A stretch of DNA of 64,000 nt from Lysobacteraceae bacterium PS02340 (GTDB lineage Bacteria > Pseudomonadota > Gammaproteobacteria > Xanthomonadales > Xanthomonadaceae): positions 62,001 to 126,000 of the forward strand of contig JASCOC010000004.1 in NCBI GenBank assembly GCA_029959605.1, in the 5' to 3' direction. Every line of letters begins with the position of its first letter. The first letter of the stretch is position 1. The notes below the pieces were generated by a model. It was not told the DNA's origin, made no database searches, and saw only the letters and a program-made list of their open reading frames with translations. Positions 17,122-25,953 of the stretch are shown in pieces. Both the position numbers and the translations under genes were made by a program.

Positions 17122-17748
17122 ATGGCGGAATTCGTGCATACGGCGCTGGGCTTTCCCACGCTGGTCTACAGCATCGTGCTGGCGTTCTGCACGATCTACT
17201 GGCTGCTCGCGGCCACCGGTCTCGTGGACCTCGATCTCGACGGTCTCGATGCCGTCGAACTCGGCGAAACCAACGGTCTGGCCGGCATGCTCGGGCGCTT
17301 CGGGCTGGACCGGCTGCCGTTGATGCTGGTCGTTACCCTCGTGGCCTTCTTCGCCTGGTTCCTGACCTATTTCGTGCATCTGTTCGTGCTCGGACAGTTC
17401 GCCGGCTGGCTGCGCTGGCTCGTCGGCAGTGGCGTCGCGCTGGTCGCGTTCGTCGCGTCTGTGTTCATCGCGTCGGCCGTTCTGCGCCCGGTGCGTCTAT
17501 GGCTGCTGGCAAGGCGCACGCCGGCGCAGCAGTCGCTGCTCGGACAGGTCGCGGTGGTACGCACGCCGCTGGTGTCCGAACACGTCGGCATGGCCGATGT
17601 CGACGATGGCGGTGCCGGCCTGATCCTGCAGGTGCGCGCCGATGCGGGCACCGATCTGCGCCGCGGCGACCGCGTGGTCCTGGTCGACTTCGACGCCGCC
17701 ACGCATGCCTGGCGCGTGCTACCCGAAACCCGGTACCGAACCCTTTGA
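17122..17748 (+). CDS. YqiJ-like inner membrane protein (NfeD/OB-fold family)
   Basis: A 208-residue membrane protein with three or so hydrophobic stretches (FPTLVYSIVLAFCTIYWLLA, LMLVVTLVAFFAWFLTYFV and VGSGVALVAFVASVFIASAV). They are followed by a C-terminal soluble domain beginning LLGQVAVVRTPLV and containing GADLRRGD-like turns (GTDLRRGDRVVLVDFD), the OB-like domain of NfeD and YqiJ proteins. E. coli yqiJ is adjacent to the flotillin yqiK, and here too the next gene, 43 bases on, is a flotillin. NfeD-type partners anchor or organise flotillin assemblies in the membrane. First gene of the proposed five-gene locus. Confidence 0.82.
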   Translation: MAEFVHTALGFPTLVYSIVLAFCTIYWLLAATGLVDLDLDGLDAVELGETNGLAGMLGRFGLDRLPLMLVVTLVAFFAWFLTYFVHLFVLGQFAGWLRWLVGSGVALVAFVASVFIASAVLRPVRLWLLARRTPAQQSLLGQVAVVRTPLVSEHVGMADVDDGGAGLILQVRADAGTDLRRGDRVVLVDFDAATHAWRVLPETRYRTL

Positions 17749-17791
17749 TCCCTCGGCCCGCGTCCGCGGGTCTCATGTGCAAGGAGCTGCA

Positions 17792-19795
17792 ATGAGCGTT
17801 GCCACGATCGCCCCTTTCCTGATCGGCCTGGGGGTGCTGCTGGTCGCCCTGCTGGGCATCGCGGGCCTGTTCAAGGCCTTCTACAAGAAGGTCGACCAGG
17901 GCACCGCGCTGATCGTCAACGACATGAGCGCGACGCCGAAGGTGCACTTCACCGGTGCGCTGATCATCCCGGTGCTCTACCGCGCCGAGCACATGAAGAT
18001 CAGCCTGATCACGCTGCAGATCGACCGCCGCGGCAAGGAAGGCCTGATCTGCCGTGACAACATGCGCGCCGACATCGCGGTCGCGTTCTACCTGCGCGTC
18101 AACGAGACCCAGGCCGACGTGCTGCGCGTGGCCAAGGCGCTCGGCGCCGACCGTGCGTCGGACAAGCACGCCGTCGACGAGCTGTTCAACGCCAAGTTCT
18201 CCGAGGCGTTGAAGACGGTCGGCAAGAAGTTCGACTTCACCGATCTGTTCGAGAAGCGCCAGGAATTCCGCGACGAGATCATCGCGGTGATCGGCAACGA
18301 CCTCAACGGCTATGTGCTGGAAGACGTCGCGATCGACTATCTCGAGCAGACGCCTAAGAACGTGCTCGATCCGCACAACATCCTCGACGCCGAAGGCATT
18401 CGCAAGATCACCGAGCTGACCGCGTCGCAGAACGTGGTCACCAACGAGCTCGAGCAGAACGAGCGCCTGGCGATCACCAAGAAGAACGTCGAGACCCGCG
18501 AAGCCACGCTCGCGCTCGAACGCCAGCAGGCCGAGGCCGAGGCGCGGCAGAAGCGTGAGATCGACACCATCCAGGCCCGCGAGACCGCCGAGACGCAGAA
18601 GGTACAGGAAGAACAGCGCCAGCTCTCGGAGAACGCGCGCATCGAGGCGCAGCAGTTGATCGACATCCGCGAGGAGAACCGCCTGCGCGAAGTCGAAGTC
18701 GCCACCCAGAACCGACAGCGTGCCGTCGCCATCGAGGCCGAGCGCGTGGAGCGCGCGCGCAAGCTCGAGCAGGTGACGACCGATCGCGAAGTGCAGCTGC
18801 AGGGCGTGGAGCGCGACAAGGTGGTCGAGCAGGGCCGCATGGACGTCGCCAATATCACCCGCGAGCGCATCTCGATCGACCGCACCGTCGCGGCCGAAGA
18901 AGAACGCATCAAGGAACTGCGCGAAGTCTCCGAGGCCGATCGCCTGAAGCAGGTCACCATCCTCGATGCCGAAGCCAAGGCGCAGGAATCGCTGGTGCGC
19001 CAGGTCAAGGAAGCCGAGGCCCGCGAGACCGCGGCGCGTCACCGCGCGGTCGAGATCACCACGCTGGCGCAGGCCGAGTTCGATGCGTCCGGCAAGCAGG
19101 CCGAGGCCAAGAAGTTGCTCGCCGAAGGCGTGCAGGCCGAGCGCGCCGCGCCCGGTCTGGCCGAAGCGCAGGTCAAGGAAGCGGGTGCGTCGGCGATCGA
19201 GAAGGTGGGCATCGCCGAGGCCCGCGTGGTCGATGCGATGGCCGATGCCAACCTCAAGCAGGGCGCCGCCGAAGCCAAGGTGCTGGCCGAGCAGCTGGCC
19301 GCACGCGCGCAGGGCGAGGAGCAGATGGGCCGCGCCAGGGCGACGGCGACCGAATCGCTGGGCCTGGCCGAGGCCAGCGTCATCGAGAAGAAGCTGTTCG
19401 CCGAGGCCGAAGGTCTGACCAAGAAGTTCGGTGCGATCGACGCGCTCAGCGACACCGCGCGTGGGCACGAGGAGTTCCGCATGACCCTCGACACCAGCCT
19501 CAAGCAGGCATTGGCGGCATTCGAGGCCGGCAAGGAAGTATCGAAGGAGAATGCCGAGGTCATCGCGACCGCGTTGCGCAATGCCGACATCGATCTGATC
19601 GGCGGCGACGGCGGCATGTTCGAGAACGTGGTCAAGGCCGTTTCGCTGGGGCGCTCCATCGAGGGCCTGACCGAGAAGAGCCCGATCCTGCAGGATCTGC
19701 TGCAGCGCTATCTGGGGGTGTCCAGTGGATCGCTGCCCGCTGCGCGCAGCGGCAGTGCACCGGCGGCTCGCGTCGTCGAGGGCGATCCCGCCTGA
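17792..19795 (+). CDS. yqiK: flotillin family protein (YqiK type)
   Basis: A 667-residue membrane scaffold protein. The start ATG at 17792 has AAGGAG at 17781-17786. A single N-terminal helix (APFLIGLGVLLVALLGIAGL) is followed by a SPFH/band-7 domain (~30-210: VDQGTALIVNDMSATPKVHF, DNMRADIAVAFYLRVNE, FDFTDLFEKRQEFRDEI). Residues ~220-560 are a very long Glu/Ala/Arg-rich coiled coil typical of flotillins, and the C-terminal ~80 residues are helical. Flotillins form oligomeric cages or lipid microdomains. YqiJ-YqiK pairing is conserved; the following ATPase and TelA genes extend it. Confidence 0.93.
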   Translation: MSVATIAPFLIGLGVLLVALLGIAGLFKAFYKKVDQGTALIVNDMSATPKVHFTGALIIPVLYRAEHMKISLITLQIDRRGKEGLICRDNMRADIAVAFYLRVNETQADVLRVAKALGADRASDKHAVDELFNAKFSEALKTVGKKFDFTDLFEKRQEFRDEIIAVIGNDLNGYVLEDVAIDYLEQTPKNVLDPHNILDAEGIRKITELTASQNVVTNELEQNERLAITKKNVETREATLALERQQAEAEARQKREIDTIQARETAETQKVQEEQRQLSENARIEAQQLIDIREENRLREVEVATQNRQRAVAIEAERVERARKLEQVTTDREVQLQGVERDKVVEQGRMDVANITRERISIDRTVAAEEERIKELREVSEADRLKQVTILDAEAKAQESLVRQVKEAEARETAARHRAVEITTLAQAEFDASGKQAEAKKLLAEGVQAERAAPGLAEAQVKEAGASAIEKVGIAEARVVDAMADANLKQGAAEAKVLAEQLAARAQGEEQMGRARATATESLGLAEASVIEKKLFAEAEGLTKKFGAIDALSDTARGHEEFRMTLDTSLKQALAAFEAGKEVSKENAEVIATALRNADIDLIGGDGGMFENVVKAVSLGRSIEGLTEKSPILQDLLQRYLGVSSGSLPAARSGSAPAARVVEGDPA

Positions 19796-19827
19796 ACCCG
19801 CACGCGGCCCAGGTCGCCATCTCGAAC

Positions 19828-19862
19828 GCTGGGCGCGCCTTGACGGCGCGCCCGCGCCAGCC
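19828..19862 (+). other. strong GC hairpin in the flotillin-ATPase intergenic gap
   Basis: GGGCGCGCC (19831-19839) pairs perfectly with GGCGCGCCC (19845-19853) around a TTGAC loop, with outer GCTG/CAGC extension. No T-run follows, so it is not a typical terminator. It could attenuate or stabilise mRNA between the two genes and set different expression levels. Confidence 0.5.
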
Positions 19863-19876
19863 CGGATCGTGAGCCG

Positions 19877-22800
19877 ATGACCGAACAGCCTCAGGACGCC
19901 GCGACGGCGTCGCCCGAAGACACTCATATCGATCAGGCCGTCGCCCGCGGCGGTGCCTACGAGGTGCTGCGCCGGCGCCTGGTGGAACAGGGCACGCGCC
20001 TGCGCACGCTCGCCGAATCGCTCAACACGCGCCGCCTCGCCGAGTTCGGCGACAGCCGCATGGAGGTGATCGGGCGTTTCCGCATCCGCACCGAGAACAA
20101 CTGCGTCGGTCGCGACATCGTGCAGATTCCCGGCGACCAGGTGCTGTTCGGTTACAACGTCTACATCGGGCTCAAGAGCAAGACCCGCATCGAGGACGTG
20201 TTCGGCCTCTATCGCCTGGTGGAGGCCGATGGCGGCTACGACGTGGTGCCGGTCGACCCTGCCGGCACGTTCCTGGCGCAGCCCGGTTTCGTCCACGATT
20301 TCACCGAGCTCTACGCCTACTACAAGCATGCACGGCTGCTGCAGCTCATCGTCCGCGAGGGCCGGCTGCTGGCCGCATTCCAGATCGGCGAGCGCAGCAC
20401 CGACGTGCGCGTGTTCCGCTGGTCGATCACGAACACCGGCGAACTGAGCTATCTCGATTCCCGCGGCGAACGCGACATCGCGCTGCCGCCGCCGTTCGAT
20501 TTCGAATGGACCCGCGCCACTCGCGAACTCGCGGTCGATGGCCGCCACCCGCATCTGAACATCCTCGACACGCTGTTCGTCGAGACCACGGGCGGCGATC
20601 TCACCGTCAAGGTGGAGAACAACACCGAAACCGGCGCCGGCATCTACAGCGAGCCGGTCGACGACCGCACCCAGTCGATCGACGATGCCACCTTCGATTT
20701 CGCCAGGGTCGGCACGCTGATCCTGCTGAAGGTGCTGCCCTACCGCGAGCAGCAGTGGCGCGGGCTGATCTACAACACCATCACCGGGAAGATCGTCCGC
20801 AACGACGCCATCGTGCAGGCCTGCGTCCAGCTGCCCGAAGACCACGGCATCATCTTTCCCGGCGGCTACTACCTGCAGAACGGCGACCATCGCGCCTTCG
20901 ACGCGCAGATGGACGGCATGCAGTTCAAGCGCGCGATCCGCTCGCCGAACGGCGAAGACGTGATGTACATCTTCTACGACCGCGCGGCGGGGCGGTCGGC
21001 GTTGTTCGTCTACAACACCATCCAGCGCGCGCTGCAGAACCCGGTGTTCGGGCATGGCTATGCGCTGCTGCACGACGGCCGCATGGTGCTGTTCCATGCC
21101 GAGGGCGATGCGCCGACGCGGGTGCACCCGATGCAGGTCTGGCAGACGCCGTTCACCAGCGACGAGTTCGCCGCGCACGTGCCGGTAGGCAACAGCTTCA
21201 TGGGCCGGATCGGCAATCCGGAGCTTGTGCGCGGCATTTCCAACCTGCTCGATCTCGCGCGCACCATCGACGGCCGCGACGTGTCCTTGCAGCGTTATCA
21301 GCTGCTGGTGCACGACACCCGCCGCATGTTCGACGCTCATCACTGGCTTGAAGATGCCGACAGCGAAGGCGCGGGCGCGTTGTTGCACGAGATCGCCGCG
21401 ACCGGCGAGTCGGTGCTCGACGAGTATGAAAAGGTCGAAGGCATCCGCCGCCAGTCCGATGCGGCGATGCGTGAGGCCGGGACTGCGCATCGCGCATTGC
21501 TGGGTCGTCTGCAGCCGGAGAGCTGGAACCGCATCGAAGAGTTCGTCGAGGCGCTGAACGAGATTTCGAAGCAGCGCGGTCATCTGCTGACGATCCGCGA
21601 GCTGCGTTACGTCGACACCGGCGCCATCGACGCGATGGGCGAAGCGCTGCAGGCCGCGCAGGACACGGTCGGCGCCGCGACCGGCACCTTCCTCGCCGGC
21701 GAACGTGCGCTGCAGCCGGTGTCCGAGCGCCTGCAGGTGCTCGACACCGAAGCACAAGCGGCGACCACCGCGAAGGCGCTCGCCGCCTCGATCGCCGAGA
21801 TGCAGGCACTGTCCGGCGATCTGGACATGCTGTCGGAGCTGATGGCAACGCTGAAGGTCGATGACGCGACCGAACGCACGCGCGTCGTCGATGCGATCTC
21901 CGGTCTGTACGCGCGGCTCAACCAGACCCGCACACGCGCCGACCAGCGTCGCCGCACGCTCGGCTCGGCCGAGGCCGTCGCGCAGTTCGGCGCGCAGTTC
22001 GCGCTGTTCGGCCAGGCGATCGCGGGCGCGCTGGCGCTGGCCACCGATCCCGAGCGCGCCGACGAGCAACTGTCGCGGCTGATGGTCCAGCTCGAGGAGC
22101 TGGAGAGCCAGTTCGGCGAGCACGAGCAGTTTCTCGGCGACATCCTCGCCAAGCGCGAGGAGCTGCTGGACACGTTCGAATCGCACAAGCAGTCGCTGCT
22201 CGATGCGCGCCAGCGCAAGGCGCAGGCGGTGTTCGATGCCGCCGCGCGCATCCTCGACGGCCTGCCGCGGCGCACCGAGCGTTTCGAGACCGCCGACGAA
22301 CTCAACGCCTTCTTCGCCGGCGATCCGCTGATCCTCAAACTGCGCGAGCTCGCCACGCGCCTGCGCGATTACCGCGACACGGTGAAGGCCGACGACGTCG
22401 AAGCGCGCCTGAAGGCCGTGCGCGACCAGTCGGTGCGCAGCCTGCGCGACCGCAGCGATCTGTTCGAGGGCGGCGGCCAGGTGATCCGTCTCGGCCCGCG
22501 GCATCGGTTCAGCGTGAACACGCAGCCGCTGGACCTGACGATCCTGCCGCGTGGCGATGGGCTGTCGATCCACCTGACCGGCACCGATTTCTACGCGCCG
22601 ATCGAGGATCCCGAACTCGAGACGCTGCGCGACTACTGGCAGGTGACGCTCGATTCCGAATCGCCGGACATCACCCGCGCCGAGTATCTCGCCGGTCTGG
22701 TCCTGCAGGCCGCGATCGAAGGTCGCGAAGGCCTCGATCTCGACCGGCTGCAGCGCGAACTGCCCGAGCCCGATGCGCTGGAGCGCAGCGTGCGCGCATT

Positions 22801-25210
22801 CGCTGCGCCGCGCTATCGCGAAGGCTATGAGAAGGGCATCCACGACCACGACGCCGCGCTGATCCTGCGCGCATTGCTGCCGCTGCATGCGCAGGCGGGC
22901 CCACTTGCGAAACCGCCGGCCGCGCGTGCGCTGGCGATGGCCTTCTGGGCCTTCGGGCGCGCCGGCACCGCCGCCGACCAGTGGCCCGAGCGCAGCGCCG
23001 GGGCGCGCGCGATCCGCCAACTGTTCGCGTCGGATGCCGGCGTCGATGCGCTGCGCGTCGAGATCGCCGACGCGCTGGCGGCCTTCATCGACGCAGCGGC
23101 ATTGCCGTTCGACGTCGCACTCGCGCCGGTCGCGGCCGATTATCTGTTCGAGGAACTCCGCGAGGGGCCGCCGACGTTCGGCATCAGCCATTACGCACGC
23201 GATCTGCGCGAGACGTTGCGCAAGGCGCTCGACAGCGCGGGTCTGACGGCAGATGTCGAGCGCGCGCTGTCAGATGCCGACACACCGCTGGCGCACCGCT
23301 GGTCGCTGGCTGCGCAGTGGCTGGGCGCGCTGGGCGCGAGCGAAACCCACGCGGCGCTCGCCGGTTACGTACCCGAGGCGATCGTGCTGCTGCTCGCCGC
23401 CGACACGCTGCCGCACGCGGTGCGCGAGGTCACGCTGATCACCGATGTCGACGGCCTGCTCGGCGAGCACCCGCGCGTGCACGCAGGCCGTCTGCGGCTG
23501 TCGCTCGACGGCTTCCTGCAGCGCTTCGACGCGCACCGCCTGCAGTTCGTGCCGGCCTTCCACCGCTACCAGAGCGTGCGCCAGCGCATCGCGGCGCGCG
23601 AGCGTGATGCCTTGCGCCTGTCGGAATTCAAGGCGCGACCGCTGACCTCGTTCGTGCGCAACAAGCTGATCAACGAGGTCTATCTGCCCTTGATCGGCGA
23701 CAACCTCGCCAAGCAGATGGGCACGGTCGGCGAACACAAGCGCAGCGACCTGATGGGCCTGCTGATGCTGATTTCGCCGCCCGGCTACGGCAAGACGACG
23801 CTGATGGAATACGTCGCCAGCCGGCTGGGCCTGGTCTTCATGAAGATCAACGGCCCGGCGCTGGGACACGAGGTGCGCTCGATCGATCCGGCGCAGGCGC
23901 CCGACGCGACCTCGCGCCAGGAACTGGAGAAGCTCAACCTCGCGCTGGAGATGGGCAGCAACACGATGCTGTATGTCGACGACATCCAGCACACGCATCC
24001 CGAGTTTCTGCAGAAGTTCATCTCGCTGTGCGACGGCACGCGCCGCATCGAAGGCGTGTGGAAAGGCCGCACCAAAACCTATGACATGCGCGGCAAGAAG
24101 TTCTGCGTGGTCATGGCCGGCAACCCGTATACCGAGTCCGGCGAGGTGTTCAAGATTCCGGACATGCTGGCCAACCGCGCCGACATCTACAACCTCGGCG
24201 ACGTGCTCGGTGGAATGGAGGACGCCTTCAAGCTCAGCTACATCGAGAACAGCCTGACCTCCAATCCGGTGCTCGCACCGCTGGCGACGCGCGACATGGC
24301 GGACCTCTATCTGCTGGCCGAGCGCGCCGCCGGCAAGGACGTTTCGACCAACGACCTGTCGCACGCCTACAGCGGCGCCGAGGTCAACGAACTCACCGCG
24401 ACGCTGCAGCGGCTGCTGCAGGTCAGCGAGATCGTCTATCGCGTCAACCAGCAGTACATCGCCAGCGCCGCGCAGGCCGACCGCTACCGCACCGAGCCGG
24501 CGTTCCGGCTGCAGGGCAGCTACCGCAACATGAACAAGCTGGCCGAGAAAATCTCGCCGGTGATGAATGCCGCCGAGCTCGAACAGCTGCTGGACGACCA
24601 CTACATGGGCGAGTCGCAGCTGCTGACCACCGGCGCCGAGGAAAACCTGCTCAAGCTCGCCGAGTTGCGCGGCAAGCTCGACGAGACCGCCTCTGCCCGC
24701 TGGGCCCAGATCAAGCGCGACTTCATGCGCGACAAGGCGATGGGCGGTGACGACGCCGACACCGGCGCGCGCGTCGTCGCGCAGCTGGCCGATATTGCCG
24801 CGGGCCTGCAGTCGATGGGTCAGGGCAGCGAGGCGCCAGTCGCACCTGCGCCGTGGGACCAGTTGCTGGCCGCGCTGCACGGGCTGCGCGCGCCGGCGGC
24901 ACCGACGCCTGTCGAGCCGGCGCCAGTGGTCGGGCCAGACGACACGGCACGGGCCGTTGCAGGCGGACTTCAAACGGCGCTGCGTGAAACGGCAGGTCCG
25001 CTGCTCGCGCAGCTCGGCCAGTCGGTCGCCGGACAGGCCGCACTCAATGCTGCGCTTGCGGAACTGGCGCAGTGGCTGCGTACACGCGGCACGACGCTCG
25101 ACAGCAGCACGCCCGCGCGCCGCCGCGAGCGCACCCCGGCCGAGCGGCGTCTCGATGCCGCGCTCGATCGCCTCGGCGCGGCCGAATCCGACCCGGACGC
25201 GCAGGCCTGA
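19877..25210 (+). CDS. giant AAA ATPase, 'DNA repair ATPase' family (DUF3686-like N-terminus)
   Basis: A 1777-residue cytosolic protein. Residues ~60-470 form a beta-rich region with repeating strands (GRFRIRTENNCVGRDIVQIP, LLQLIVREGRLLAAFQIG) resembling the DUF3686 domain of the so-called DNA repair ATPases. Residues ~480-900 are helical and coiled-coil-like (ERALQPVSERLQVLDTEAQA). The AAA core has Walker A PPGYGKTT (K1306) and Walker B MLYVDD (D1368/D1369), with sensor-like VVMAGNPYTESGE downstream. The C-terminal ~150 residues are Ala/Pro-rich. It contacts the next gene by TGATG overlap. The repair name is historical; a remodelling role with the flotillin and TelA proteins is inferred. Confidence 0.88.
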   Translation: MTEQPQDAATASPEDTHIDQAVARGGAYEVLRRRLVEQGTRLRTLAESLNTRRLAEFGDSRMEVIGRFRIRTENNCVGRDIVQIPGDQVLFGYNVYIGLKSKTRIEDVFGLYRLVEADGGYDVVPVDPAGTFLAQPGFVHDFTELYAYYKHARLLQLIVREGRLLAAFQIGERSTDVRVFRWSITNTGELSYLDSRGERDIALPPPFDFEWTRATRELAVDGRHPHLNILDTLFVETTGGDLTVKVENNTETGAGIYSEPVDDRTQSIDDATFDFARVGTLILLKVLPYREQQWRGLIYNTITGKIVRNDAIVQACVQLPEDHGIIFPGGYYLQNGDHRAFDAQMDGMQFKRAIRSPNGEDVMYIFYDRAAGRSALFVYNTIQRALQNPVFGHGYALLHDGRMVLFHAEGDAPTRVHPMQVWQTPFTSDEFAAHVPVGNSFMGRIGNPELVRGISNLLDLARTIDGRDVSLQRYQLLVHDTRRMFDAHHWLEDADSEGAGALLHEIAATGESVLDEYEKVEGIRRQSDAAMREAGTAHRALLGRLQPESWNRIEEFVEALNEISKQRGHLLTIRELRYVDTGAIDAMGEALQAAQDTVGAATGTFLAGERALQPVSERLQVLDTEAQAATTAKALAASIAEMQALSGDLDMLSELMATLKVDDATERTRVVDAISGLYARLNQTRTRADQRRRTLGSAEAVAQFGAQFALFGQAIAGALALATDPERADEQLSRLMVQLEELESQFGEHEQFLGDILAKREELLDTFESHKQSLLDARQRKAQAVFDAAARILDGLPRRTERFETADELNAFFAGDPLILKLRELATRLRDYRDTVKADDVEARLKAVRDQSVRSLRDRSDLFEGGGQVIRLGPRHRFSVNTQPLDLTILPRGDGLSIHLTGTDFYAPIEDPELETLRDYWQVTLDSESPDITRAEYLAGLVLQAAIEGREGLDLDRLQRELPEPDALERSVRAFAAPRYREGYEKGIHDHDAALILRALLPLHAQAGPLAKPPAARALAMAFWAFGRAGTAADQWPERSAGARAIRQLFASDAGVDALRVEIADALAAFIDAAALPFDVALAPVAADYLFEELREGPPTFGISHYARDLRETLRKALDSAGLTADVERALSDADTPLAHRWSLAAQWLGALGASETHAALAGYVPEAIVLLLAADTLPHAVREVTLITDVDGLLGEHPRVHAGRLRLSLDGFLQRFDAHRLQFVPAFHRYQSVRQRIAARERDALRLSEFKARPLTSFVRNKLINEVYLPLIGDNLAKQMGTVGEHKRSDLMGLLMLISPPGYGKTTLMEYVASRLGLVFMKINGPALGHEVRSIDPAQAPDATSRQELEKLNLALEMGSNTMLYVDDIQHTHPEFLQKFISLCDGTRRIEGVWKGRTKTYDMRGKKFCVVMAGNPYTESGEVFKIPDMLANRADIYNLGDVLGGMEDAFKLSYIENSLTSNPVLAPLATRDMADLYLLAERAAGKDVSTNDLSHAYSGAEVNELTATLQRLLQVSEIVYRVNQQYIASAAQADRYRTEPAFRLQGSYRNMNKLAEKISPVMNAAELEQLLDDHYMGESQLLTTGAEENLLKLAELRGKLDETASARWAQIKRDFMRDKAMGGDDADTGARVVAQLADIAAGLQSMGQGSEAPVAPAPWDQLLAALHGLRAPAAPTPVEPAPVVGPDDTARAVAGGLQTALRETAGPLLAQLGQSVAGQAALNAALAELAQWLRTRGTTLDSSTPARRRERTPAERRLDAALDRLGAAESDPDAQA

Positions 25211-25953
25211 TGTCGACCGGTGACGATATCGACGCAGTGCCCGTCGATGCGGTCGGCATCTCGGCCTACGGCGATGCAGTCATCGCCGAGCTGGCCGCCA
25301 TCGATGTCGCGGACACGCTCGATGCCGCGCCGGCGGCCGCGCTGGTTGCGCGTCTGCGTGACCTGCACATCGCGATGCGCGCCGCGCTTCCATCGCGTGG
25401 CCGGCCGCGTGCCGGTCTGTTCGCGCGCCTGACCGGTCGTGACATCATCGACCAGCACGAAGCGGAAGCGCTCGGCGCACGCATGGGCGTGCTGCTGATC
25501 GACGCCGACCGCGCCGCCGCAGCTCTGCGTGCCGATATCGCTGCGCATCGCGCGCGTCTGGCGGCATCGGCACCTGCACTCGACCGGCTGGACCGGGCCG
25601 CGGCTGCAGTGCGCGCCGGCAGTGCGGAAGACGAGGTCCATCAGGATCTGCGGCTGCGCCGCGCGCAGCACCTCGACACCGTGCGCGCGACGCATGCGCT
25701 GTCGGCGCGACAGCTGCAGCTGATCGCCGAGCAGCACGAGGCCGTGCTCGCGCACTACCGCAACGTCCGCGATGTGCTGCTGCCGTTGTGGCGGCAGCGC
25801 GCGGTCGGCGAACGCGCTGTCCAAGGCGCCGCGCAGGCCGTGACTGCGGCCGACATCGAAGCCGATGTCGCCCATGCACTTGATGCCATGACCGCTACAC
25901 TCGCCCGACGCGCGCCCGATCGCGCCGACAGGTCCAAGGAGACCGACGCATGA
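25210..25953 (+). CDS. small helical protein with a TelA-like segment
   Basis: A 247-residue, Ala/Arg-rich, predicted all-helical protein with no signal peptide or membrane helix. The ATG overlaps the ATPase stop by one base, and the stop overlaps the telA start (ATGA). Residues ~170-200 (LIAEQHEAVLAHYRNVRDV then LLPLWRQRA, W194) align by eye with TelA residues ~233-263 (FNTVRNITIPSWKRQF, W258). A short GLFARLTGRDII also parallels the N-terminal part of TelA-associated proteins. I infer a diverged or shortened TelA paralogue acting as an adaptor. No named family recognised. Confidence 0.75.
   Translation: MSTGDDIDAVPVDAVGISAYGDAVIAELAAIDVADTLDAAPAAALVARLRDLHIAMRAALPSRGRPRAGLFARLTGRDIIDQHEAEALGARMGVLLIDADRAAAALRADIAAHRARLAASAPALDRLDRAAAAVRAGSAEDEVHQDLRLRRAQHLDTVRATHALSARQLQLIAEQHEAVLAHYRNVRDVLLPLWRQRAVGERAVQGAAQAVTAADIEADVAHALDAMTATLARRAPDRADRSKETDA

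Noticed and set aside
17465-23191. Very long open frame (about 1908 codons) on the minus strand
   Set aside because: It is antisense to the flotillin and AAA ATPase genes, which have clear domains. Long antisense frames are expected from strong G/C third-position bias; the translation is low complexity without domains.
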